From an uncultured Planctomycetaceae bacterium (GTDB taxonomy: Bacteria; Planctomycetota; Planctomycetia; Pirellulales; UBA1268): 8,444 nucleotides of DNA. The translations under genes and the position numbers were made by a program. Numbering within the stretch: the stretch's first letter is position 1; each line of letters starts with the position of its first letter. Location of the stretch: assembly GCA_937900985.1 (NCBI GenBank), contig CALCGM010000033.1:1-8444 (forward strand). The letters are read 5' to 3'. The notes beneath the pieces were generated by a model, which did not search any database, was not told where the DNA came from, and saw only the letters and a program-made list of their open reading frames with translations. Shown piece after piece: positions 1 to 6,592 of the stretch.

Positions 1-332
1 CCAAGCCACTCGCACCACTGCCTCCGCTGCTCGGCCGCCATGTCGGCATGCAGCGGCGCATGCACGATGCCGGCGAGCAGGCAGGCGAGATCAGCGACTA
101 CCCACTCCGCAGCATGCGGGCCGCTGTGGACCAGACGGTCGCCTCGCCGGAGCCCCGCCGATTCCAGCCGCTCAGCGAGGGCGAGCGCCGCTGTTGCCAG
201 CACCTGCCACGACCAGCCAGCGGCTGGCTGCTGCTGCGGACCGCTGCTGGAGGCCGCCGGCGTGTGCATCGCCAGGCGGTTGCCGTCGGTGGTCACCCGC
301 GAGGCGAGCAGCTCGACCAGGGAGCGGGGCAT
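1..332 (-). CDS. Acyl-CoA synthetase (AMP-binding, ANL superfamily), N-terminal part, cut by window edge
   Basis: The minus strand from the ATG at 332 stays open to the window edge for 110 codons. I translated it by hand; the protein starts MPRSLVELLASRV. Residues about 40-105 follow the usual start of long-chain fatty acid-CoA ligases: GWSWQVLATAALALAERLES, then GLRRGDRLVHSGPHAAEWVV, then ADLACLLAGIVHAPLHA. The usual family pattern is 'Gv..GDrV.l...n..ewv.adlA.l.aGav.vPly'. The family activates a fatty acid with ATP to acyl-AMP and then acyl-CoA, the entry step of beta-oxidation. The ATP-binding and adenylation motifs lie outside the window, so substrate and chain length cannot be judged. 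A Ser/Gln/Pro-rich stretch (about residues 27-38) looks like a small insertion. The gene starts 3 bases after the thiolase stop and is almost certainly in the same operon. The family is likely; the exact function is inferred from context. Confidence 0.75.
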   Translation of the reverse strand, partial: MPRSLVELLASRVTTDGNRLAMHTPAASSSGPQQQPAAGWSWQVLATAALALAERLESAGLRRGDRLVHSGPHAAEWVVADLACLLAGIVHAPLHADMAAEQRRQWCEWL

Positions 333-335
333 GCC

Positions 336-342
336 TCACCTC
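336..342 (-). promoter_or_regulatory. Ribosome binding site of the acyl-CoA synthetase, overlapping the thiolase stop
   Basis: On the minus strand the junction reads GGCGAGGTGAGGCATG. GAGGTGA is a good Shine-Dalgarno sequence 3 bases before the ATG at 332. Its TGA is itself the stop codon of the upstream thiolase. This supports the chosen start and suggests translational coupling between the two genes. Confidence 0.6.
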
Positions 343-1511
343 GCCGGGCCTGGGCTGACCTCAAGAAGCATCGCCATTCCCTGCCCAAGGCCCACGCACA
401 TCGTGGCAAGCCCCAGGCCTCCACCGCGGCGACGGAGGGCATGCACGAGCGTTGTCACCAGCCGGGCTCCGCTGGCACCGAGCGGATGGCCGATGGCGAG
501 GCTGCCGCCATGAATGTTGACCCGAGCCGGATCGAGGCCGAGCTCGCGAATGTTGTGGATCGCCTGAACGGCAAACGCTTCGTTGAGCTCAATCAGATCG
601 ATCGCTGCCAGTGACACCCCCGTCCGCGTGAGCAGCTTCCGAACCGCTGGCACTGGGCCTGTTCCCATCGCGGCCGGCGAAACACCCACAGCAGCTGAGC
701 CGAGAACCCGCGCCAGCGGCTCCAGGCCCTGGCTGCGTGCGGTCTCTTCTGCCATCAGCACCACCGCTGCCGCTCCGTCGCTGATCGGCGAACTGGTCGC
801 TGCGGTGATCGTGCCGACCTTGGGGAGAAACACGGGCTCAAGGCCTGCCATGGCCTCGAGCGAGGTGTCGCCGCGAATCGACTGGTCTCGCGTGATGCTG
901 CTGGGGCACCCCTGCTCGTCGTGGCCGAGCACCGGCACGATCTCCTCGGCCAGCACGCCGGCCTCAGCCGCTGCGGCCGCCTTGCGGTGGCTCTCCACGG
1001 CGTAGCGTTCCTGCTGATCGCGAGCGATGCCGTGTTCGGCGGCGAGGTGCTCGGCCGTCAGGCCCATCGAGAGCGCAGCCCGGCTGGAGCGGGCAAACAC
1101 CTGCGGGTGGATGTCGAGCTGCGACTCCATCGGCAGATGGTGCATGTGCTCCACACCCCCGGCGAGCTGGATGTCGGCCTCGCCGCTGCGGATTGCCTGG
1201 CTCGCGCGTGTGATCGCCTCGAGCCCCGAGCCGCAGAGCCGGTTGACCGTGCTTCCCGCCACGCAAAACGGCAGGCCGGCAAGCAGGGCGGCGTTGCGGG
1301 CCACGTTGCCGCCGAGTTCGCCGTGCTGTTTGGTTGCGCCGAGGAGCACGTCGTCGATCGTGGCGGGGTCGACACCGCTGCGACGCACGGCCGCCGCGAG
1401 CGCGGCTGCGGCGAGTTCGTCGCCGCGGACGTGGCGGAAGCAGCCGCGGGCGGCATGGGAGCGGCCGATCGCGGTGCGGCAGCAGGCGACGATGACGGGT
1501 TGGTGAGACAT
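336..1511 (-). CDS. fadA: Acetyl-CoA C-acyltransferase (3-ketoacyl-CoA thiolase, FadA type)
   Basis: This 391-residue protein has the usual thiolase length and all catalytic motifs. The nucleophile Cys93 lies in NRLCGSGLEA, Asn310 in NEAF, His342 in GHPLGASGAR, and the second catalytic Cys372 in MCVGLGQGMA. The CxGLGQG form of the last motif resembles FadA of E. coli. GTITAATSSPISDGAAA (about 233-249) is the conserved CoA-side loop. The enzyme cleaves 3-ketoacyl-CoA with CoA to give acetyl-CoA and a shortened acyl-CoA, and acts in the cytoplasm, normally in an alpha2beta2 complex with a FadB-type subunit. That subunit is encoded 60 bases upstream, so the pair fits a fadBA operon. The ATG at 1511 gives the usual MSHQPVIVACCRTAIG start of the family. 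AGAGG sits only 2 bases before it, a poor spacing, so initiation may rely on read-through from fadB. A biosynthetic acetyl-CoA acetyltransferase is less likely given the neighbours. Confidence 0.93.
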   Translation of the reverse strand: MSHQPVIVACCRTAIGRSHAARGCFRHVRGDELAAAALAAAVRRSGVDPATIDDVLLGATKQHGELGGNVARNAALLAGLPFCVAGSTVNRLCGSGLEAITRASQAIRSGEADIQLAGGVEHMHHLPMESQLDIHPQVFARSSRAALSMGLTAEHLAAEHGIARDQQERYAVESHRKAAAAAEAGVLAEEIVPVLGHDEQGCPSSITRDQSIRGDTSLEAMAGLEPVFLPKVGTITAATSSPISDGAAAVVLMAEETARSQGLEPLARVLGSAAVGVSPAAMGTGPVPAVRKLLTRTGVSLAAIDLIELNEAFAVQAIHNIRELGLDPARVNIHGGSLAIGHPLGASGARLVTTLVHALRRRGGGLGLATMCVGLGQGMAMLLEVSPGPAR

Positions 1512-1571
1512 AGCCTCTGAGATGCTTGAGAAACAGGTTGCGGGGAGGCCTCGCGTGCGTCGGCGGGCCGT

Positions 1572-3806
1572 TCAGGCCGAAGCCGGCACCGCCGTCGTCG
1601 GTGAATAAAAGCCCGCTGTGGTGCGGGCCATGGATTCCAGGCGGCCGGTGGGGTGCATCCGCGGGCCGAGCGGTGCGAGTGGCTCCAGCCGCCGCAGCAC
1701 CTCGGCGGCCCCGAGGCTGTCAGCCCAGGCCAGCAGGCCTCCGCGAAACGCGGGGAATCCCAGCCCATAGATCACGCCCAGGTCGATGTCGCCGGGATCC
1801 CGTACAAGGGCCTCGTCGAGCGCCCGGCTCGCCTCGAGCACCATCGGCAGCACCAGGCGATTGGCGATGGCTTCGAGATCACGCAGCGGCTCCCCACCGA
1901 GCGGCTCCTCGGCATAGGTGGCGACCAGCTTTTCAGCGGCCGGATCCGGTTCGAGCAGCCGTCCGTTGGCGGCGTAGGTGTAGAAGCCTCCGCCGCTCTT
2001 GCAGCCGAGCCTGCCCGACTTGACCATCGCCGGCAGTACCGGAGCCGCCTCCAGCCGGTCGCCGTAGGCCTCGTGCAAGACAAGCCCCGCATAGAAGGCG
2101 GTGTCGAGGCCGATCATGTCGTAGAGCTCAATCGGCCCCAGCGGCATGCCGAAGCGGCGGGCGGCGGCATCGATTCGCCGCATCGACACGCCTTCGCGGA
2201 GCAGCTCGATCGACTCGTGCAGGTAGGGCATCAGCACGCGATTGACGAGGAAGCCGGGGCTGTCACGAACCACGATGGGGATCTTGCCGAGTCGTTTGCC
2301 GTGGGCCACCGCGGTGCGAATCGCGCGGTCGCTCGACTGCGGCCCGCGGACGATCTCCACGAGCTTCATCCGCTTGACCGGATTGAAGAAGTGAAAGCCG
2401 CAAAACCGGGAGGGGTCTTGCAGCGGCTCTGCGAGCCGGGCGATCGGGTTGGTGGAGGTGTTGGTGGCCAGGATGGCCTCGGCGGCGACCACCTTTTCCA
2501 GCTCGCAGAGCACCGCCCGCTTGGCCTCAAGCCGCTCGATCACGCTTTCGATCACCAGCTCTGCCGACGCCAGAGCGGCCAGCGAGGGGCTCGACCGCAG
2601 CAGGCCCGCGAGCGACACCGCCACGCTCGGATCGCTCAAGCGGCGTTCGCGATTCCAGGCAGCTTCCTCCAGAATCGCGGGCACCTGCCGTGAGAGGGCT
2701 TCCGGCGACGCATCGACGACAGTGACTGGAATCTTTGACCGCAGATGCCGCGCCGCGATGCCGGCTCCCATGATGCCGGCGCCAACAACGCCGGCGTGGG
2801 AGACGAGGGGAGGGGCTTCTGAGGCAGCCTGGTCGCCATCCTCGCCCGCGTGGCCGCGATCGAGGCCTGTGTCGTGTTTGTTCCGCTCGGCGAGGCGAAA
2901 CACGTGCAGCAGCGCCTGCGGCTGTGGCCCCCGGGCAAGCTCGGCAAAGGCTTCGCTCTCGAGGGCCTCGGCCTCTGCTGCAGTCAGCTCACTACCGGCG
3001 AGCACCGTCTGCAGCACTGCCATGGGGGCGGGCATATGGCCGCCGGTGCGGCTGAGGATCAGGGCCGATGCGGTGGCCTCGAGAAAAGACCGTTCGTCAG
3101 CTTCGAGCGGCGCGGGCTGCTGCTGCTGGCTGCGTCGAGCGTCAACGAGGCCTTGCTCACCTGCCTGGGCGAGCAAGGCCGCCACCGCAGCGGCCGCCTG
3201 CTCGCGGGCCGTGCAGGCATCGACCAGGCCCAGTCGCAGTGCCTTCTCGGCGGAAACGCTCTCGCCAGAAGCTGCAAACTCCACCGTTGGCCCCGGCCCG
3301 ATCAGCCGCGGCAGCCGAACCGTGCCACCCCAGCCGGGAATCAGGCCGAGCTTGACCTCGGGGGCCCCGAGGGAGGTCTGCGGGCTCTCCACCGCGATGC
3401 GGAGATCGCAGGCCAGGGCGAGCTCGAGGCCGCCGCCGAGGCAGACACCGTCGATGACCGCGAGGCTCGGCCAGGGCTGGCTGCCCAGCCGCGAAAAGGT
3501 CGCTCGTCCGGCGGTCGTGGCGGCAACCAGCTTCGCGGTGTCGGAGGCGGCGGCCGATAGCAGCTCGGCGAGCCGGCTGAGGTCGGCACCGGCAAAGAAA
3601 CCGCAGTCGTGGTCGGCGGTGAGCACCACCGCAGCAGGTGGCTTGCCCGCATCGGCCTCCCGGTCGATTTCGTCGAGGGCAGCTGCCAGCTCCGCCACGG
3701 TGTCGGGAGTCAGCACGTTGAGCCGATGGCCCGGTACGCGGAAGCGAATCCACTCAATCGCATCATCGCTGCGGCAGCGTGTGAGGGTTTTGAACACAGT
3801 TGTCAC
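1572..3806 (-). CDS. fadB: Fatty acid oxidation complex alpha subunit: enoyl-CoA hydratase / 3-hydroxyacyl-CoA dehydrogenase
   Basis: This 744-residue fusion is close to the usual length of FadB/FadJ (about 715-730). Residues 15-210 form the crotonase domain. GGGLELALACD carries Glu128 and LGAPEVKLGLIPGWGG carries Glu150, the two hydratase acids. A variable, partly acidic linker runs from about 305 to 335. The NAD-binding dehydrogenase domain starts with GVVGAGIMGAGIA (about 339-351). Candidate catalytic residues are Ser451 (TNTSTN), His472 (FHFFNPVKRM), Glu484 (KLVEIV) and Asn522 (PGFLVNR). The C-terminal dehydrogenase repeats run from about 515 to 730, including GFPAFRGG. The enzyme hydrates enoyl-CoA and oxidises 3-hydroxyacyl-CoA with NAD, passing 3-ketoacyl-CoA to the thiolase encoded next. 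The start is a GTG at 3806; an in-frame TAG lies upstream at 3840-3842 and there is no clear Shine-Dalgarno. FadB versus FadJ cannot be settled by eye; the alpha-then-beta gene order matches fadBA. Confidence 0.92.
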   Translation of the reverse strand: MTTVFKTLTRCRSDDAIEWIRFRVPGHRLNVLTPDTVAELAAALDEIDREADAGKPPAAVVLTADHDCGFFAGADLSRLAELLSAAASDTAKLVAATTAGRATFSRLGSQPWPSLAVIDGVCLGGGLELALACDLRIAVESPQTSLGAPEVKLGLIPGWGGTVRLPRLIGPGPTVEFAASGESVSAEKALRLGLVDACTAREQAAAAVAALLAQAGEQGLVDARRSQQQQPAPLEADERSFLEATASALILSRTGGHMPAPMAVLQTVLAGSELTAAEAEALESEAFAELARGPQPQALLHVFRLAERNKHDTGLDRGHAGEDGDQAASEAPPLVSHAGVVGAGIMGAGIAARHLRSKIPVTVVDASPEALSRQVPAILEEAAWNRERRLSDPSVAVSLAGLLRSSPSLAALASAELVIESVIERLEAKRAVLCELEKVVAAEAILATNTSTNPIARLAEPLQDPSRFCGFHFFNPVKRMKLVEIVRGPQSSDRAIRTAVAHGKRLGKIPIVVRDSPGFLVNRVLMPYLHESIELLREGVSMRRIDAAARRFGMPLGPIELYDMIGLDTAFYAGLVLHEAYGDRLEAAPVLPAMVKSGRLGCKSGGGFYTYAANGRLLEPDPAAEKLVATYAEEPLGGEPLRDLEAIANRLVLPMVLEASRALDEALVRDPGDIDLGVIYGLGFPAFRGGLLAWADSLGAAEVLRRLEPLAPLGPRMHPTGRLESMARTTAGFYSPTTAVPASA

Positions 3807-3911
3807 TGGGCAGCGGACTTGCCGGGGCGGGGAAAACCGCTAGTGTATCGGGCATGGGGCGGCCTGCGGAGGCCGCTGTTTTCGAGGGTTTTCAACCGCT
3901 GGTGGATTGCC
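3807..3911. promoter_or_regulatory. Divergent intergenic region between fadB and the DUF6580 gene, with weak promoter candidates
   Basis: This gap separates the minus-strand fad operon from the plus-strand membrane-protein gene and must hold the fad promoter. On the minus strand TACACT (3847-3842) is a 4/6 match to a -10 box and would give a leader of about 30 bases, but no matching -35 box is visible. On the plus strand TTGCCG (3819-3824) and TAGTGT (3841-3846) are 16 bases apart, a weak sigma70-like pair. I see no clear operator palindrome for a FadR-like regulator. Confidence 0.3.
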
Positions 3912-4502
3912 ATGTTCGCGCTCCCCAAGATTCGGGACGCCCGGGTTGCCGCTGTTCTCTGGGTCGCTCTGGTGACGCTGGGAGTGGCCGGGCGGCTCTG
4001 GCAGCCGGCCTGGAACGTGACGCCCATGGCGGGGATTGCCCTCGTCGCTGGAGCCACGTTCGCCCATCCCCTGCTCGCGGCGAGCGTGCCGCTGGCAACA
4101 CTCGGCATCAGCAATCTCTGGCTGCCCGGATACGGTGACGCCACGCTGGGCCTCGTGGTCTACGGGGCGACGATCTGGCCGGTGCTGCTCGGGCCGCTGG
4201 TCCGCAAGGGAAGGTTCGCGGCGCTGTGTGGGGGAGCCCTGGCGCACTCGCTGGTCTTCTTCCTGAGCACCAACGTGGCCTGCTGGATCCTTTTTGAGAG
4301 CTACCCAAAGACCCCCGCTGGGCTGGGCAGCTGCTTTGTGGCGGCTCTGCCGTTCTACCGCTGGATGCCGCTGGGTGACCTCGCCTGGACGGTGGCGATT
4401 GCGGCAGCGGTGTCGCTCGCCGTGCGAGCCCTGCATGCCGACGATCGGCTGCGGGCGACTTCGGGCGGCGGTGATGGAGCCGCTGTTGCGTCGGGTTCGT
4501 GA
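3912..4502 (+). CDS. DUF6580 family integral membrane protein
   Basis: The product is a 196-residue, very hydrophobic protein with about five or six likely membrane segments (roughly 10-28, 36-70, 78-96, 102-127, 153-173). It has a charged, Gly/Ser-rich cytoplasm-like tail after 175. Family hallmarks I recognise are the early RLWQPAWNVTPMAGIALVAG, the middle FFLSTNVACWI, and YPKTPAGLGSCFVAALPFYR before the last membrane segment. DUF6580 proteins are of unknown function; their fold has been likened to ECF-transporter substrate-binding (S) components, so a vitamin or metal uptake role is conceivable but not shown here. The frame is open much further upstream (to 3609), but that part lies antisense to fadB. 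I chose the ATG at 3912 because GGTGG sits 6 bases before it and the hydrophobic family-like part starts there. No partner transporter gene is adjacent. It is divergent from the fad operon and followed by tRNA-Leu. Confidence 0.8.
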   Translation: MFALPKIRDARVAAVLWVALVTLGVAGRLWQPAWNVTPMAGIALVAGATFAHPLLAASVPLATLGISNLWLPGYGDATLGLVVYGATIWPVLLGPLVRKGRFAALCGGALAHSLVFFLSTNVACWILFESYPKTPAGLGSCFVAALPFYRWMPLGDLAWTVAIAAAVSLAVRALHADDRLRATSGGGDGAAVASGS

Positions 4503-4560
4503 GCGACTCGGCAACGCAACGCCGCAAAGGGCCGGTCCTGCGGGCAGAAAACCGCGGTCC

Positions 4561-4588
4561 TTGACTGCCGGCAACTGTCGCCGAGAAT
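4561..4588 (+). promoter_or_regulatory. Sigma70-like promoter of tRNA-Leu
   Basis: TTGACT (4561-4566, 5/6 match to the -35 consensus) is followed after 16 bases by GAGAAT (4583-4588, 4/6 match to the -10 box). Transcription would start near 4595, about 9 bases before the mature tRNA 5' end, a normal short tRNA leader. It is the best promoter match I found in the window. It may also serve the S1 gene downstream, because no separate promoter is evident there. Confidence 0.55.
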
Positions 4589-4603
4589 GATTCAGACAAC
4601 GCC

Positions 4604-4687
<84 letters not shown>

Positions 4688-4703
4688 TTTGTTTCTTCGT
4701 GAT

Positions 4704-4724
4704 GGTCGCACTGGGCGGGCGACC
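4704..4724 (+). other. Perfect 6-bp inverted repeat in the leader between tRNA-Leu and the S1 gene
   Basis: GGTCGC and GCGACC form a perfect stem around a 9-base loop, in the 90-base stretch between the tRNA 3' end and the S1 start. A T-rich run (TTTGTTTCTT, 4688-4697) lies before rather than after the stem, so it is not a classical terminator on the plus strand. It could be a 5'-leader structure of the S1 mRNA, a processing signal after the tRNA, or chance in GC-rich DNA. Confidence 0.3.
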
Positions 4725-4777
4725 TCCTCCACACGCTGATCGCCCTCTTCAGCACCGCTTGCAACGGGACTACTGGC

Positions 4778-6592
4778 GTGACAGCCGACCCTGAGAACAC
4801 CACTGGTGGGGCGGCGCCGTCCGCCCCCGAGGCTCCCGAATCCCCTGCCGTCGAGCAGGCCCCGGCCGCTGAGGCTGCGTCTCCGCACGTAGCCGCTGCC
4901 GCAACGGGCGGATCGCCGCCGGCCGCTGAAACTCAGCAGCAGCGGCGTCGGATTGCGATCGGCACGCAGCGAGCAGGCGTCGTGCCTCCGCGGGTGTCGC
5001 AGCGGCATGTGCTCGTCAGCAGCACGCAGGCTCCAGCGTTGGAGGCCGTGGCAGCACCAGCTGCCAGCGGTTCGGCAGGGCCCCAGGCGGAAGCAGCCGG
5101 GCAAGGCCCCGCGAGCGATCCTGCCCCAGCGGCGGCAGGGCCCGCGGCAGCTGCGGATGCAGCGCAGCCCGTCGACGGCCAGGCCAGCGAGGCTGCCGCC
5201 GCAGTTCAGCCAACACCGCCGCCTGAGGCAGATGGGCCTCCTCGTCGCGGGGGCAAGCGCGGCCGTGGGAGACGGCGTGAAGACTCGGGCCCCTCGCCCT
5301 TCGCGGTGCAGGTGCCGTCGAAGCTTGTGGCGGTTCCCAGTCTCCGGCAGCCGCTCGGCGATGACCTCGAAGACGAGCTCGAGGCGGCCCTTGGCGATCT
5401 GGAAGTCGATGCCCTGCTCGACTCCGCCGCGGCTGAGAAAGTCGATGCTCCGCTGGCCCCGGGAGCCCGCGTCACCGGCAAGGTGGTCAGCCTGGCTGAA
5501 GAGACGGCGTTTGTGGATCTTGGTGGGCGGCGGCAGGGGGCGCTTGGCCTGCTCGGCCTCGACCCAGAGGAGATGCCGAATGTCGGCGATGAGGTTGAGG
5601 TCTCGATCGGCGGCCGAAACGAGGAAGACGGGCTCTACGACGTGGCCCTGGGCACGCATGCGGTGGCCGTTGAAGACTGGTCGCAGCTGGAAGCCGGCAT
5701 GATCGTGGCAGGCAAGGTGACTGGCACCAACAAGGGTGGGCTCGAGGTTGATGTCGGCGGCCTGCGGGGTTTCATGCCGGCAGGCAGCGTGAGCACCTAC
5801 CGCGTGGAAGACTTTGAGGAGTTTGTCGGGCAGACGCTTGAGTGCCTGGTCACCGAGCTCGTGCCGGCGGCTCGTCGGCTCGTCCTCTCGCGTCGGGCGG
5901 TGCTCGAGCGGCAGGCGGCCGAAGCCCGCCAGAAGCTGCTCGAGACGCTGGAAGTGGGCCAGACTCTCGAGGGGATCGTTCGCAACATCCGCGACTTCGG
6001 CGCCTTCGTCGACCTTGGCCATGGCGTCGATGGCCTCGTGCATGTCAGCCAGCTCTCCTGGGATCGGGTGGAGAAGCCAGAGGACGTGCTCACCCTCGGC
6101 CAGAAGGTGAAGGTTGTTGTCCGCAACATCGACGAGGAAACGGGCAAGATCTCCCTCTCAGCCCGCGACCTGATCGAAAACCCCTGGACCGATGCCGACG
6201 AGAAGTATCCGATCGGCTCCACGCAGCGGGGCACTGTGAGCCGGATCGCCCAGTTTGGGGCGTTCATCAAGCTTGAGCCTGGCGTGGAAGGGCTCGTGCA
6301 CGTCTCCGAACTCGCCCACCGGCATGTCCACCGCGTGGGAGACATCGTCAAGGAAGGCGAGCAGGTGGAGTGTAAGGTGATTTCGGTCGACCCTGCGGAG
6401 CAGCGGATGTCGCTCTCGCTCAAGGCGACGATTCCCGCGCCCGTTTCCGCCGCAGAGCAGGCCGCTGCCGAGGCGGAGCAGGAAGCCGACAACGCGCCGC
6501 CACCACCGCCGTACCAGCCGAGGTCGAACGCGCCGCTCAAGGGCGGGCTTGGTCACGGCCCAACCGGCGAGCGATTCGGCCTCAAGTGGTGA
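4778..6592 (+). CDS. rpsA: Ribosomal protein S1 (four S1 domains with a long low-complexity N-terminus)
   Basis: The 604-residue product has an Ala/Pro/Glu-rich, probably disordered N-terminus (1 to about 225) with a basic Gly/Arg patch near 156-168. Four S1 RNA-binding domains follow at about 228-293, 305-372, 392-463 and 478-549. The first two resemble the ribosome-docking domains 1-2 of classical S1; GKVTGTNKGGLEVDVGGLRG and LVLSRRAVLE are domain-2 features. The last two carry the RNA-binding signatures RDFGAFVDLGHGVDGLVHVS and QFGAFIKLEPGVEGLVHVS. The C-terminus has a Pro run and ends GERFGLKW, a tail typical of planctomycete S1. The protein helps load mRNA on the 30S subunit. The start is a GTG at 4778 with a weak GGGA upstream. 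The first in-frame ATG is codon 266, inside domain 1, so a non-ATG start is certain but its exact position is not; a later GTG remains possible. E. coli S1 has six domains. Confidence 0.88.
   Translation: MTADPENTTGGAAPSAPEAPESPAVEQAPAAEAASPHVAAAATGGSPPAAETQQQRRRIAIGTQRAGVVPPRVSQRHVLVSSTQAPALEAVAAPAASGSAGPQAEAAGQGPASDPAPAAAGPAAAADAAQPVDGQASEAAAAVQPTPPPEADGPPRRGGKRGRGRRREDSGPSPFAVQVPSKLVAVPSLRQPLGDDLEDELEAALGDLEVDALLDSAAAEKVDAPLAPGARVTGKVVSLAEETAFVDLGGRRQGALGLLGLDPEEMPNVGDEVEVSIGGRNEEDGLYDVALGTHAVAVEDWSQLEAGMIVAGKVTGTNKGGLEVDVGGLRGFMPAGSVSTYRVEDFEEFVGQTLECLVTELVPAARRLVLSRRAVLERQAAEARQKLLETLEVGQTLEGIVRNIRDFGAFVDLGHGVDGLVHVSQLSWDRVEKPEDVLTLGQKVKVVVRNIDEETGKISLSARDLIENPWTDADEKYPIGSTQRGTVSRIAQFGAFIKLEPGVEGLVHVSELAHRHVHRVGDIVKEGEQVECKVISVDPAEQRMSLSLKATIPAPVSAAEQAAAEAEQEADNAPPPPPYQPRSNAPLKGGLGHGPTGERFGLKW

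Noticed and set aside
40..1520. Plus-strand open frames opposite the acyl-CoA synthetase and thiolase genes
   Set aside because: They show no family motifs and are explained by GC-rich antisense openness. The minus-strand frames carry clear thiolase and acyl-CoA synthetase signatures.
1526..3843. Long plus-strand open frames across the fadB gene (1526-2023, 1653-2693, 2449-3843, 2850-3560)
   Set aside because: They are compositionally biased (Arg/Ala/Ser-rich) with no recognisable motif, and lie opposite a gene with complete catalytic motifs. High GC makes such antisense frames common.
3609..3911. A 101-codon upstream extension of the DUF6580 protein
   Set aside because: It lies mostly antisense to fadB and does not resemble the family. 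The ATG at 3912 has a well-placed ribosome site and directly precedes the hydrophobic family part.
4538..4557. Possible terminator after the DUF6580 gene (CTGCGG, 8-base loop, CCGCGG)
   Set aside because: The stem is short, includes a G-T pair and has no T-tract after it. It may be chance in GC-rich DNA.
4704..4724. Rho-independent terminator for tRNA-Leu
   Set aside because: The T-rich run lies before the stem rather than after it on the transcribed strand.
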